Shown: piece after piece, positions 34,516 to 43,471 of the stretch
Layout of the letters: each line of letters opens with the position of its first letter
How positions within the stretch are numbered: the first letter of the stretch is position 1
Assembly (NCBI GenBank): GCA_910585205.1
Contig: CAJUCC010000050.1
Location: 1-58,592, forward strand
Origin: an uncultured Lachnospiraceae bacterium
GTDB taxonomy: Bacteria > Bacillota > Clostridia > Lachnospirales > Lachnospiraceae
Length of the DNA: 58,592 bases
Reading direction: 5' to 3'
Made by a program: the position numbers and the translations under genes
Notes under the pieces: model-generated
Databases searched by the model: none
What the model was told of the DNA's origin: nothing
The model's input: the letters and a program-made list of their open reading frames with translations, nothing else

Positions 34516-36081
34516 TCAGCTTAAGTGATTCAGCGGATTGACCTGTGAGCCGCCGATCAAAATCTCAAAATGTACATGAGGTCCCGTACTTCTTCCCGTA
34601 TTGCCGCTCAGTGCGATTTTCTGTCCCTGTGATACATGCTGTCCCGCTTTCACAAGCACCTTGCTCAGATGCCCGTACCGCGTCTGCCGCCCGTCTCCGT
34701 GATCGATATAAACCACATAGCCGTAACCGCTGCCCCATCCCGCTTTTGTGACAACACCGTCACAAGAGGCCATGACAGTCGTGCCGATCGGCGTCGCCCA
34801 GTCGATTCCCTTGTGATAGGAAGAAGCGCCTTTGGTTGGTGCGTTTCGTCTGCCGAATCCGGAGGAAAGCCGGCCGCCCGAAATCGGTTTGATATAAGAG
34901 GGCGGTATCTTGGTTCCCCGTTCCACAACCTTCGCAACGGCTTCCATCGTCACTTCCTCTTTCTGAATCTCCCGCCCTGTCTCCGCATCATTGCGATAGG
35001 AGACAACCGCGACAACCTTTCTGTGGCCCGCCGACGGTTCCTGCCTTGTCACCCGCTCCGTCGTGTACCAACTGTCATTGTCTATATAAATGACATCTGC
35101 ATCATAATTTTCCTCGTAATATTCCTGTTCCTGGCGCAGAACCGTAAGCGCCGGCTCCGGAGATGTCACGATAATCTCATCGCCCACCCGGATGGTAGAA
35201 TTTTCATCCTCTATGGCCGGGTTCATGGCAATCAGCTTTTCCATGGGAAGGTCATTGTCCAGTGCGATCTCCGAGAGTGTATCGCCGGCTACGACCTCGT
35301 ATATTTTACTTTTCTCTTCTTCGTTTGTCACCTGGCGGACGGCATCCGCCACCGGTGTCAGCGCCTCCGACGGCAGCCATGCTTCCACTACCTCCACCGT
35401 ATCGCCGTAGGCGAGGGAAACCACTCCCAGTTCATAGTCGGAAAACTCCATTTCCTTCTCCGGCTCGATCTCCGCAAACGCCTGATTCATGCTGGCATCC
35501 GCTCCGGCCTCTCTGCGGAAGTCCCTGTCCTCCGCTTTTTTCTGCTCCTCTTCCCGATCGGTAATCCGTGTTGTCAGCACATTCAGCTCCCGGGAGGGAT
35601 CTCGTATCAGACTGACATCATACCGGTTTTCCGTGTCATATTTATCCAGCACCGCGTTCAGGAGATGCAGGACATCTTCCGAACTGGCAAGGTTCACGGT
35701 AAATTCATTGATCTTTACCGTATAAGAGCGCAGCAGCGTTTCCTTTTCGCTGTCTCGCATCACCTGTTCCATATTGGAGATTATCTCCTCTGCGGAATCC
35801 ACTCGTCCGAAAAACACTTCCTCGCCTTCGACAGACACCTCCGCCTCGAACAGAACCGGTGAAGAGCGTTCCCCTGCAACCCGCAAACGCGCTTCCCGCA
35901 CATAATCTTCCATATCTTCCACTGCGCTTGTCCCGACCGGCACACCGTTTAACGATACGTAAAATATATTATTACCCGTAGACTCGGGTTTCATATAACA
36001 GGGCAGAAAAAGAGCGCTGACAATAATTGCCAGCCCCATCCCTTTGCAATATGCCCATTTTATCATTTTTCCTTTTTGCAT
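34516..36081 (-). CDS. M23 peptidase with LysM and G5 domains
   Basis: Secreted wall endopeptidase. About 520 residues: an N-terminal transmembrane or signal segment (GMGLAIIVSALFLPCYM, about 14-30), a long charged stalk, a LysM domain (about 260-310, YEVVAGDTLSEIALDNDLPM), a G5 domain (about 335-395), and an M23 domain (about 405-520). The M23 zinc site is complete: H in SSYHKGIDWATP with its Asp, and HVHFEI near the end. LysM and G5 bind the glycan. The start is uncertain; ATG 36081 has only GGGAA upstream and ATG 36066 is possible. A WalR-type box sits in its leader. Confidence 0.92.
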   Translation of the reverse strand: MQKGKMIKWAYCKGMGLAIIVSALFLPCYMKPESTGNNIFYVSLNGVPVGTSAVEDMEDYVREARLRVAGERSSPVLFEAEVSVEGEEVFFGRVDSAEEIISNMEQVMRDSEKETLLRSYTVKINEFTVNLASSEDVLHLLNAVLDKYDTENRYDVSLIRDPSRELNVLTTRITDREEEQKKAEDRDFRREAGADASMNQAFAEIEPEKEMEFSDYELGVVSLAYGDTVEVVEAWLPSEALTPVADAVRQVTNEEEKSKIYEVVAGDTLSEIALDNDLPMEKLIAMNPAIEDENSTIRVGDEIIVTSPEPALTVLRQEQEYYEENYDADVIYIDNDSWYTTERVTRQEPSAGHRKVVAVVSYRNDAETGREIQKEEVTMEAVAKVVERGTKIPPSYIKPISGGRLSSGFGRRNAPTKGASSYHKGIDWATPIGTTVMASCDGVVTKAGWGSGYGYVVYIDHGDGRQTRYGHLSKVLVKAGQHVSQGQKIALSGNTGRSTGPHVHFEILIGGSQVNPLNHLS

Positions 36082-36109
36082 TTTTTCCCGGCTTTCCACA
36101 TGCAATTTC

Positions 36110-36126
36110 GTAACAATTTTGTAACA
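36110..36126 (-). promoter_or_regulatory. WalR (YycF)-type box upstream of the M23 gene
   Basis: TGTTAC-N5-TGTTAC on the minus strand fits the published WalR consensus of two TGTWAH hexamers five bases apart. It lies just downstream of the -10 at 36132-36137, around the expected transcription start. Confidence 0.6.
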
Positions 36127-36131
36127 GATTT

Positions 36132-36160
36132 ATTCTAACAGTTAATAATTTACTTGTAAA
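36132..36160 (-). promoter_or_regulatory. Predicted sigma-A promoter of the M23 gene
   Basis: TTTACA, 17 bases, TAGAAT on the minus strand. It lies in the short divergent region shared with dinB. Confidence 0.6.
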
Positions 36161-36183
36161 GAATTTTCTGGTAAGATACCCGT

Positions 36184-37401
36184 ATGGACTCTATTATCTT
36201 TCACATTGATGTCAATTCCGCATACCTGAGCTGGACAGCGCTGCAACTGCTTGCAGACGGCAGTTCCACCGATCTGCGCCGTATTCCGTCCATTATCGGC
36301 GGCGATATGGAAAAGCGCCGCGGTGTCGTACTCGCCAAATCCATTCCGGCAAAAAAATACGGCATCCACACCGGCGAACCAGTCATCCATGCCATGCGCA
36401 AATGCCCTTCCCTCGTCATGGCGCCTCCCGATCACACATTATATGCCCGGCGCTCCCATGAACTTATGACATATCTGTCGGATATATGCCCGGATATTGA
36501 ACAGGTCAGCGTCGACGAGTGTTATATGGATTTTACGCCCCTCGCAGGACGCTATGCCTCGCCGGCAGCCTGCGCCGATAAAATCCGCCGGGAAGTTCTG
36601 GAACGATTCGGTTTCACTGTCAATATCGGCATTTCCGACCGCAAAGTGCTGGCAAAAATGGCTTCCGATTTCCGGAAGCCAGATATGACACATACATTAT
36701 TTGTAAACGAAATCGAAAAAAAGATGTGGCCGCTGCCGGTTTCTTCCTTATATATGTGCGGAAAATCCAGCGAAGAAACGCTGCGGAAACTGGAAATTCT
36801 CACGATCGGCGATCTCGCCCGCTCCAACCCCGCAATCCTCAAAGCCCATCTGAAAAGCCACGGAACACTGTTGTGGGAATATGCCAATGGCATCGATGCC
36901 GCCGCCGTGCTCTCCGAGCCCGCAAAGGCAAAGGGCATCGGCAACTCCGTCACCCTCGCTGCAGACGTGGTGACATCCGAAGCGGCATACACCGTTTTGC
37001 TTTCTCTCGCCGAATCCGTCGGCGCAAGGCTGCGCGCCCACAATCAGAAAGCGCTGATGGAAAGTCTGGAAATCAAGTATGCCGATTTCCGCACCGCCTC
37101 GCACCAGACCATACTCCCCGCCCCTGTGGATTCCGACCGCATTCTTTACGAAACGGCCTGCAAGCTGTTTGACGAGTCATGGAATCATGAACCGGTCAGG
37201 CTGCTGGGTATCCGCACTGCCAAACTCTGTTCCGCCTCCGAGCCCGTACAGCTCTCCCTTTTTGACATGCAGCAGTCCGCGTCCTCCGAAAAACAGCAAA
37301 AGCTCGATCGCGCGATCGATGCCATCCGCAAACGGTTCGGAGAAGATTCCGTTATGCGCGGTTCTCTGCTGGAGCATAAGGATGGGTGGAAAAAGCGCTG
37401 A
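36184..37401 (+). CDS. dinB: DNA polymerase IV, Y family
   Basis: Translesion polymerase. 405 residues. The catalytic acidic residues are in IIFHIDVNSAYLSW (first Asp about residue 8) and SVDECYMDFT (SxDE motif, about 104-113). GINISDRKVLAKMAS-like sequence (NIGISDRKVLAKMASDFRKP) and the HhH thumb follow, then the little-finger domain (about 240-350). Where most DinB proteins have a steric-gate Phe or Tyr, the pair is Ala-Tyr (SAYLSW). One of four plus-strand genes. No LexA box of the Firmicutes type was seen upstream; the ribosome site is weak. Confidence 0.93.
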   Translation: MDSIIFHIDVNSAYLSWTALQLLADGSSTDLRRIPSIIGGDMEKRRGVVLAKSIPAKKYGIHTGEPVIHAMRKCPSLVMAPPDHTLYARRSHELMTYLSDICPDIEQVSVDECYMDFTPLAGRYASPAACADKIRREVLERFGFTVNIGISDRKVLAKMASDFRKPDMTHTLFVNEIEKKMWPLPVSSLYMCGKSSEETLRKLEILTIGDLARSNPAILKAHLKSHGTLLWEYANGIDAAAVLSEPAKAKGIGNSVTLAADVVTSEAAYTVLLSLAESVGARLRAHNQKALMESLEIKYADFRTASHQTILPAPVDSDRILYETACKLFDESWNHEPVRLLGIRTAKLCSASEPVQLSLFDMQQSASSEKQQKLDRAIDAIRKRFGEDSVMRGSLLEHKDGWKKR

Positions 37402-37406
37402 TACGT

Positions 37407-37979
37407 TCAGACCGGTTTCTTCCTGACACTATACCCGAATGTCCCCAACGGTTTTCCCAGAGAGTAGTATGTCCCGTGGGAATATACGATCGGATTGGCT
37501 TTCGCCAGGTCAAATTTCCCGCTGCCATCCATATATTCCTCCCGGGCATGGACGGCCGTCACCTGCGCCACAAACATATGGTGGCTGCCCAGTTCTCTGA
37601 CTTCCGTTACACTGCACTCGATATTGACCGGGCTTTCCGCAACCAGCGGCGCCGGCCCCTTCTCACCCGGCACAGGTGTCAGCTTCATCTTCTCCCATTT
37701 ATTGACATCTCTGCCGCTTTTTACCCCGCAGTAGTCAACGGCATAGACGAGATCTTCGGTTGTCAGATTAATCACAAACGCGCCGCTCTCCCGAATCATA
37801 TGATAGGAGTGCCGTTCCGGTCTCACCGAAATAGATACCATGGGCGGTGCAGTACACACCGTGCCTGCCCAGGCCACCGTAAACAGGTTCTGCTCTCCGT
37901 CCGTTCCCGCGGCACTGACCAACACTACCGGCAGCGGATAGAGCATATTTCCGGGTTTCCAAATCTGTCTGCCTGTCAT
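37407..37979 (-). CDS. Flavin reductase-like protein
   Basis: 190 residues of the flavin reductase-like (PF01613) split-barrel family, which binds FMN. Family features: PGNMLYPLPVVLVSA near the start, then TVAWAGTVCTAPPMVSISVRPERHSYHMI in short conserved blocks, FVINLTTEDLVYAVD, and the final YSLGKPLGTFGYSVRKK. Members reduce flavins or act on small electron carriers; in anaerobes the partner is usually unknown. It converges with dinB, the two stops lying only 5 bases apart, and follows the coiled-coil gene by 18 bases. Confidence 0.88.
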   Translation of the reverse strand: MTGRQIWKPGNMLYPLPVVLVSAAGTDGEQNLFTVAWAGTVCTAPPMVSISVRPERHSYHMIRESGAFVINLTTEDLVYAVDYCGVKSGRDVNKWEKMKLTPVPGEKGPAPLVAESPVNIECSVTEVRELGSHHMFVAQVTAVHAREEYMDGSGKFDLAKANPIVYSHGTYYSLGKPLGTFGYSVRKKPV

Positions 37980-37997
37980 TTTGTTCCCTTTCTTCTA

Positions 37998-38855
37998 TTA
38001 TATATATCCCAGTAGCTGCGCCGCCAGTATGCCAAGGTTTGCCAGAGATGCCAGCAGTGTAACGATCACCAGACCGTACAGCCCTTTTCTGCCGGTTTTT
38101 CCCTGTACCAGCTTTCCGTCCAGCTCTTTGGTCTGATTTTTCAGTTCTTCCACCAGTACAGCCTGTACATTCCGGTAAACTTTTACGCTTTCCCGGTGCA
38201 TATAATCTTCCAGCTCCTTATTGACGGCCTTTTCCTTTTCGGCGTGAGAAAGCACCGCCTCATTGCCCTGCGCAAGCATCTCTTTTATCTGTTCCAGAGC
38301 CGTTTTCGCTTCTTCCCATGCGGCGGCCATGCCTTTTCGAACTTCCCGTTCTTCCTGCAATACCGTCCGTATTTCTTCCCGGAGTGTCTCCAGTGTCTCC
38401 GGAACCGTGCCGATGTCTTCCCGCAATGTCTGCAGCGCTTCCGGCAGGGCACCGATGTCTCCCCGCAATGTCTGCAGCGCTTCCGGCAGCGCGCCGATGT
38501 CTCCCCGGACCGCCTGCAATTCCTCCTGCAGCGCTTCCACATTCCCGGAAATGCCATTGAGTGTCTCACATACCGCATGGATGCGCTCTGCCTGAGCATG
38601 GTCCTGTCTCTCCGTCTCCTCCATCCGGGCCATCGTCTGTCCCGCAAGCTGTTTCACCTGTTCCGCCAACGCGCGGAGCTGCTCTGCCGATTCCACGTTT
38701 TTCAGATTCAGCATCCGCATCTCCTGCATGCATTCGTCATATCCCTGTATCTGTTCCCGCAGTCTGCCTGTTTCCTTCGCCTCTGCCTGCGCATTTGCTC
38801 TGATAATTTCCTGTGCACTGCAGCGCTGTGACAGCTTATCCATATAATTGTCCAT
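37998..38855 (-). CDS. Coiled-coil protein with a C-terminal membrane anchor and internal repeats
   Basis: 285 residues, nearly all charged helix, ending in one transmembrane segment (about 262-282, GLVIVTLLASLANLGILAAQ). It looks tail-anchored, with the long coiled coil in the cytoplasm. Residues about 120-165 contain a tandem 14-residue unit, GDIGALPEALQTLR, twice almost perfectly and twice degenerate. The DNA (about 38385-38520) shows matching 42-base repeats. Family not recognised; the form resembles scaffold or tether proteins. It is followed by the flavin reductase gene 18 bases on. Confidence 0.75.
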   Translation of the reverse strand: MDNYMDKLSQRCSAQEIIRANAQAEAKETGRLREQIQGYDECMQEMRMLNLKNVESAEQLRALAEQVKQLAGQTMARMEETERQDHAQAERIHAVCETLNGISGNVEALQEELQAVRGDIGALPEALQTLRGDIGALPEALQTLREDIGTVPETLETLREEIRTVLQEEREVRKGMAAAWEEAKTALEQIKEMLAQGNEAVLSHAEKEKAVNKELEDYMHRESVKVYRNVQAVLVEELKNQTKELDGKLVQGKTGRKGLYGLVIVTLLASLANLGILAAQLLGYI

Positions 38856-38982
38856 CTATTTTCCTCCGCATGTATCTCTCTGCTCTGCCATCTTCCGGTA
38901 TATAACAGTTCAGACAGACTGTTCTGTTGACATATTTAAAATATTTTATCATTTCTCAAAAGGAATGACAACCTAAATTCCG

Positions 38983-41220
38983 TCACATCACATCCAGCCC
39001 CGCAAACTGCTTCTGCAAAATATAATAACTTTTCCGAAGCCGCTCAAAATACGGATATTGATCCCAGTCATCCCATGTATAATGCGCCAGCTCCGCCGTC
39101 CGGCCGTTCTGTGCAAGCCCGGCCCAAATACCGTCGATATAAATTCCCGAAAATCCGTCATTCCTCCGAAAATCATCCTCGATCTCTTTGCGCGACGGAT
39201 CACGGAAATTCAGCAGCAGCCAGGGAATCCGAATCTCCAGCACGCCGCCCTCATAATAAAAATCCGCAAGAGAATCATAAGCGGCCGACGCAAAGTCATT
39301 TGTGCCATATCGCAATGCCCCCGCTTCAAAGCGCTGTACCGGAATCACTTCCTCCCGGTCCGGCAGAATCAGTTCCCGCTCCAAAAAAGAATAAATGGGC
39401 ACAAACAGCGCATTGTCGATCTCGTTCACTTCTTCCGTAGTCCTGATCTGCTCGTCATATTTCGCATAATAATATTGATACCGGTCATAATAGCTGTGCA
39501 CAAGCAGGCGGGAATCTTCCTTTCCGTCAATAACCAGCACAAAATCCGCCGGGCGGGAAAACGTCATGCCCTCATATACCCGGCTGCCCGAATACGGTGT
39601 TATGTCAAAGGGAATCACAACACGGCTTCCGTCAAAATTTCCGGTATTCTTTTTGACCATCAGATACAGGTACGCACAGTCGTAACGGGCGGACAAAGAC
39701 GCCGTACCCGTTTCCAGCAGCACGTCGTTCCTGCCCCATTCCGTATCGTCCCCATCGAGAATCACGCTCTCCCGCCCGTTTCCGGGAACAAAATCCAGCA
39801 GACCGAAATGCTGTTCACATGTCATCATGTCGCACCAATACGCCCGGCGGTCGGGATTGGAGTAATCTTCCGTATTCCACGTCCGCTTAAACCACTCATC
39901 CTGCCATGCAAACACCAGCCCACCCGCGTAACCACTGTCGTGAATATCCTGCATCATGGATGCCAGCATTTGCCCCTGTTCTTCTTCCGTATGATGCCCC
40001 TGGTCAAAACCGGTGATCGGATTGGCATGGGTAATGCCGCGGGAAACCGGTATGCCAAACTCCGCCACCAGCACCGGCATCGTATGCTGCGCAATCAAGT
40101 CTTCGAGATACGCCCGGTAAGGATTGGGATTTCCGTCCGCATCCCGATACTCCCGGTATTCGGTCTGCGTATAGAGCAGATTGGGATAATAGGGATAAAT
40201 ATGATAAGAGGCAAACATCCCGCCGGGAAACGCCTCCGTGGCGCGCAGTCTTTCCTGATTCAGCGTGATACTGTCTTCCTGCTCCATGGTTTCACTGGGA
40301 TGTGTCAGCATATCCGCCGTAATCCAGTTGGAATAGCTGACCGGCCGCTGCGTGCGGTATTTTTCCATCTCGTATGACACGATATAATCGCCCGTCTGCG
40401 CCCAGAATACCTCAAACGGCGTCGCATCATCCGCACAGATATATGTGCCTTCGTACGCAGTCAGCTCCGGATGTGCCTCGTTTGTCGTCGTCACAAACGC
40501 CGCATCCGACTCAATGCCGAGAATCCAGCCCGCCACATACGGCGAAATATCATATCGGTAAGTGCCCGATGCCTTCCCCCGCACCGGCTCTATCGTAGCG
40601 TTTCCGTGGATCAGATCCACCAGATCGCGCATATCCTTTTCCAGATACCGCATCATCGTTTCGTCAAAAGCATCTCCGCTCTCCGCCAGCCGGCCTTCGT
40701 CATACCATGTGCCCTGAAACAGATACAACGGCCTGTCGGCCGTCAGATTATATTCGTAGAGCGCTTCATAAAAGCCCGGCGGCTGCACCGTGTAAACCCG
40801 GACACAGTTGGCATGCATTTCCCCGATCTGCCGAAACCATCCCGCATACTCGTCCCTGGTCACGGCCGTCTCGCCCGGGAAATATCCCGGTTTTCCCAGC
40901 CCCATATTTACGCCTTTGATATAAATATCTTCAAACTCCGTTCCGTTATATACCTCCAGGTATGTTTGTCCTGCCCTGAACCAGAACTGCGCCCCGTTCA
41001 TCCGGCACGGTGCCGGCGGCTCTCCTGCCGCATTCTCCAAAGAACCGCCTTCCTGTACCTGCATCTGCTCCGCCTCTTCCCGCGGCGCTTTTCCTGCGCG
41101 CATCCGGTCAATCATCCGGCCGTATTCCGCCCCGTCTCCGTCCGCACAGGCCGTTGTAAAGATCGAAATTCCCGCCAAAAGAAAAGACAGTAATATTTTT
41201 TTCCTGACATTCATCCGCAT
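38983..41220 (-). CDS. Large lipoprotein with glycosidase-like TIM barrel and CBM9-like domain
   Basis: 745 residues. A lipoprotein signal peptide ends at C25 (IFTTAC), so the protein is on the outer face of the membrane. Residues about 75-480 resemble the GH2/GH5-type barrel: FEDIYIKGVNMGLGKPGYFPG, HANCVRVYTVQPPGFYEAL, ASYHIYPYYPN, and a nucleophile-like Glu, E387, in MPVLVAEFGIPVSRG, then GLVFAWQDEWFKRTW. From about 485 a beta domain opens with ILDGDDTEWG and SARYDCAYLYLMVKK, as CBM9/DOMON-like sugar-binding modules do. Substrate unknown. ATG 41220 follows AGGAAGGG. Confidence 0.75.
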   Translation of the reverse strand: MRMNVRKKILLSFLLAGISIFTTACADGDGAEYGRMIDRMRAGKAPREEAEQMQVQEGGSLENAAGEPPAPCRMNGAQFWFRAGQTYLEVYNGTEFEDIYIKGVNMGLGKPGYFPGETAVTRDEYAGWFRQIGEMHANCVRVYTVQPPGFYEALYEYNLTADRPLYLFQGTWYDEGRLAESGDAFDETMMRYLEKDMRDLVDLIHGNATIEPVRGKASGTYRYDISPYVAGWILGIESDAAFVTTTNEAHPELTAYEGTYICADDATPFEVFWAQTGDYIVSYEMEKYRTQRPVSYSNWITADMLTHPSETMEQEDSITLNQERLRATEAFPGGMFASYHIYPYYPNLLYTQTEYREYRDADGNPNPYRAYLEDLIAQHTMPVLVAEFGIPVSRGITHANPITGFDQGHHTEEEQGQMLASMMQDIHDSGYAGGLVFAWQDEWFKRTWNTEDYSNPDRRAYWCDMMTCEQHFGLLDFVPGNGRESVILDGDDTEWGRNDVLLETGTASLSARYDCAYLYLMVKKNTGNFDGSRVVIPFDITPYSGSRVYEGMTFSRPADFVLVIDGKEDSRLLVHSYYDRYQYYYAKYDEQIRTTEEVNEIDNALFVPIYSFLERELILPDREEVIPVQRFEAGALRYGTNDFASAAYDSLADFYYEGGVLEIRIPWLLLNFRDPSRKEIEDDFRRNDGFSGIYIDGIWAGLAQNGRTAELAHYTWDDWDQYPYFERLRKSYYILQKQFAGLDVM

Positions 41221-41250
41221 ACCCCGGTTCCCTTCCTGTTATTGTTATCC

Positions 41251-41280
41251 ATTTTAATGACACAACCGCTTTTTTGTCAA
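41251..41280 (-). promoter_or_regulatory. Predicted promoter of the glycosidase-like lipoprotein gene
   Basis: TTGACA, 18 bases, TAAAAT on the minus strand, 31-60 bases before the start at 41220. The rest of the 315-base gap to 41535 is A/T-rich. It holds an 11-base direct repeat (ATTCATAATTT then ATTCATAAATA, near 41374), a small GTAATG hairpin (41432-41448) and the hairpin at 41475-41504; I see no gene in it. Confidence 0.65.
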
Positions 41281-41474
41281 GAAACAATACATTTCTGCCT
41301 TTGTGCAATATGTATATATATTATTTTGATAAAACCGCTCTTTTATAAAGTTTCACCACAAATTTACATTTCATTCATAATTTATTCATAAATATGTGCT
41401 ATGCTATAACTGTCTTGAAACAGCAAAATACGTAATGTTTTTCATTACACATACAGATAAATTTTTTCATAATA

Positions 41475-41504
41475 GCCCCGGCGTTCAGCAATGAACATCG
41501 GGGC
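41475..41504 (-). terminator. Probable terminator after the hemolysin-III-type gene
   Basis: GCCCCG and GTTCA pair with TGAAC and CGGGGC around a 4-base loop, with a two-base internal bulge. The following sequence is TATTATG and then A-rich, so the T run is poor. It lies about 30 bases past the stop. Confidence 0.5.
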
Positions 41505-41535
41505 ACTCCTCATTTTCCGCTCACTATTCTGTTTC

Positions 41536-42186
41536 CTACGCCACGTAACCATACATAAAGATAAAATGGCAGATGCTTCCACCGATAACAAACAGATGAA
41601 AAATCTCATGCGAACCGAAGTTTGCGTGTTTTTTATTAAAAATCGGAAGTTTCAATGCGTAGATAACGCCGCCGACCGTATAGACAATCCCGCCTGCCAG
41701 CAGCCACAGAAAGGCCCCGATTGACAGCAGCGCCCGCAGCTGTCCGAACACAAGGACACACACCCACCCAAGCGCGATATACACGAGCGAAGAAAACCAT
41801 TTCGGACAGGTAATCCAGACAATATTGATAACCATCCCTAACAGTGCAATCCCCCATACAAGCGCCAGCAGCATCAGGCCGGTTTTCCCGCTCAGAACAA
41901 GCAGGCATACCGGTGTGTACGATCCGGCAATCATAACGAAGATCATCATATGATCGATTTTACGGAAGATCCGCAGCGCCCTGTCAGATACCATAACCGT
42001 ATGATATGTCGCGCTGGCGCCATATAATAAAATCATACTGAGCATAAAAATTCCCATGGCCAGAAAACTGGAATATCCTGCGCTCATCCCCGATTTCACA
42101 AGCAGCGGCACCGATGCGAATACCGCCATCATCATTCCGATAAAATGTGTAATTGCGCTTCCCGGTTCTCTTATTGTAATCTGCAT
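41536..42186 (-). CDS. Hemolysin III/PAQR-family membrane protein
   Basis: 216 residues with seven transmembrane helices. Family signatures: the opening EPGSAITHFIGMMMAVFA, then YGASATYHTVMVSDRALRIFRKIDHMMIFVMIAGSYTP read in blocks (the Ser, His and Asp of the putative metal site), and the closing GSHEIFHLFVIGGSICHF with two further His. These residues match the zinc site of PAQR receptors, and a hydrolase activity has been proposed. The hemolysin name is historical and does not imply toxicity. GGAGGTG precedes ATG 42186. Confidence 0.92.
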   Translation of the reverse strand: MQITIREPGSAITHFIGMMMAVFASVPLLVKSGMSAGYSSFLAMGIFMLSMILLYGASATYHTVMVSDRALRIFRKIDHMMIFVMIAGSYTPVCLLVLSGKTGLMLLALVWGIALLGMVINIVWITCPKWFSSLVYIALGWVCVLVFGQLRALLSIGAFLWLLAGGIVYTVGGVIYALKLPIFNKKHANFGSHEIFHLFVIGGSICHFIFMYGYVA

Positions 42187-42347
42187 GACAACACCTCCGT
42201 TTTCAAAACTGTTACATGTAGTTTTTAATACTACTTGTTATGTTACTAATATTACGCTATATTATATGCATTGTCAATAAGAAATACTCGGATTTTTTTG
42301 CGCGTTTGCCGCAAGCCAAGGGTATATTGATACTTTGCCGGCCGGCG

Positions 42348-42611
42348 CTATTCCTCGATCACCTGTATCTCCAGATAATCAAAGTCCACGTCTTCCATAA
42401 AGCATTCTTTCGGAAACCGTGCCTTTGCATGACGCTGAAACTGCGTTACAATGGCATCCAGCCAGATCGGCTGCCCCAGATCGAAACGGATACAGCATTC
42501 CTCCAGTGCATGGAATACTTTCCCCGTCCGGCTCCCTGCTTCCGGCCGCTCGATCACGGTATCCTCTATCATATGATTGTCCTTCCAGAGTTTACACCAC
42601 ATCCGAAACAT
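42348..42611 (-). CDS. Small hypothetical protein
   Basis: 87 residues from ATG 42611, which has GGGAGG 7 bases upstream; the frame opens 15 bases earlier. The sequence is acidic with aromatic residues (MFRMWCKLWKDNHMIEDTVIE, then a C-terminal DVDFDYLEIQVIEE). The spacing of HALEECCIRFDLGQPIWLDAIVTQF suggests a compact alpha/beta fold. Family not recognised. It is alone on its strand between the alarmone synthetase and the hemolysin-III-type gene. Confidence 0.65.
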   Translation of the reverse strand: MFRMWCKLWKDNHMIEDTVIERPEAGSRTGKVFHALEECCIRFDLGQPIWLDAIVTQFQRHAKARFPKECFMEDVDFDYLEIQVIEE

Positions 42612-42787
42612 TTTATGTCCTCCCACAAATTTCTGTATTTTTATACAATACTTTTTTCCTATTTATTAATTTTTTGTGAATAATACCCATTCCCGTTTTT
42701 TTATGATATAATACAGTATATCATCATAATGCAGTTGCATCCGGCATATAATATTAGTATTCTGCCATAAATAAAAGAGGTATGCAA

Positions 42788-43453
42788 ATGGAATTTAAGC
42801 CTTCATCAGACAGCGGCGTGGACTCATGGAAGGAAGTCACACTGATTTACAATTCAGCATTAAAGGAAATCGGAACCAAGCTGGAAATTCTCAACGACGA
42901 GTTTCAACATGTGCACAGATATAACCCGATTGAGCATATCAAATCTCGGCTGAAATCTCCGGAAAGTATTGTGAAAAAGCTGAAAAAGCATGGGTATGAA
43001 TCCACCATAGAGAACATGGTCAATTATGTCAACGATATTGCCGGCATCCGTGTCATCTGTTCTTTTACATCCGATATTTACCGGATAGCGGAGATGATTT
43101 CCAATCAGAGCGATATTCGGATACTTTCCGTAAAAGATTACATCAAGCACCCGAAACCAAGCGGTTACAGAAGCTATCATATGATTGTTTCCATTCCCAT
43201 CTTCCTCTCGGACCGAAGCGCCGAAACCAAGGTGGAGATCCAGATCCGCACCGTGGCTATGGATTTCTGGGCCAGCCTTGAGCACAAAATCAATTACAAA
43301 TTCGAAGGAAACGCCCCCGTATTTATCCGCAACGAGCTGATCGAATGTTCCAAGATCATCTACGAACTGGATGATCGGATGCTTTCTCTCAACGATCAGG
43401 TCCTTACATACAGCAGGACCGACCAGCAATATGCAAACGCTCCCCGGCCATAA
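42788..43453 (+). CDS. Small alarmone synthetase, RelQ/YjbM-like
   Basis: Makes (p)ppGpp from ATP and GDP/GTP without a hydrolase domain. 221 residues. The RelA_SpoT synthetase domain spans about 40-185: HIKSRLKSPESIVKKLKKHG, VNDIAGIRVICSFTSDIYRIA, KDYIKHPKPSGYRSYHMIV and VEIQIRTVAMDFWASLEHKINYK, each in its expected place with the catalytic Asp and Glu. There is no HD, TGS or ACT domain. ATG 42788 is preferred over ATG 42782 by spacing from AGAGG. It ends in its own terminator. Confidence 0.92.
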   Translation: MEFKPSSDSGVDSWKEVTLIYNSALKEIGTKLEILNDEFQHVHRYNPIEHIKSRLKSPESIVKKLKKHGYESTIENMVNYVNDIAGIRVICSFTSDIYRIAEMISNQSDIRILSVKDYIKHPKPSGYRSYHMIVSIPIFLSDRSAETKVEIQIRTVAMDFWASLEHKINYKFEGNAPVFIRNELIECSKIIYELDDRMLSLNDQVLTYSRTDQQYANAPRP

Positions 43454-43469
43454 GCAGGGGAGCGTTTTT
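43438..43469 (+). terminator. Terminator of the alarmone synthetase gene
   Basis: CGCTCCCC pairs with GGGGAGCG, then TTTTTC on the plus strand. The stop codon lies in the loop, and the tail ends just before the convergent galE stop. Confidence 0.85.
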
Positions 43470-43471
43470 CT

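Noticed and set aside
36127..36183. LexA box controlling dinB.
   Set aside because: No CGAAC-N4-GTTCG-like palindrome is present in the short divergent region.
41340..41535. Small RNA on the plus strand in the gap before the hemolysin-III-type gene.
   Set aside because: No acceptable plus-strand promoter with correct spacing, and the only strong hairpin fits the minus-strand neighbour as terminator.
41536..42186. Toxin or virulence function implied by the name hemolysin III.
   Set aside because: The protein is a PAQR-type membrane protein; the name is historical.
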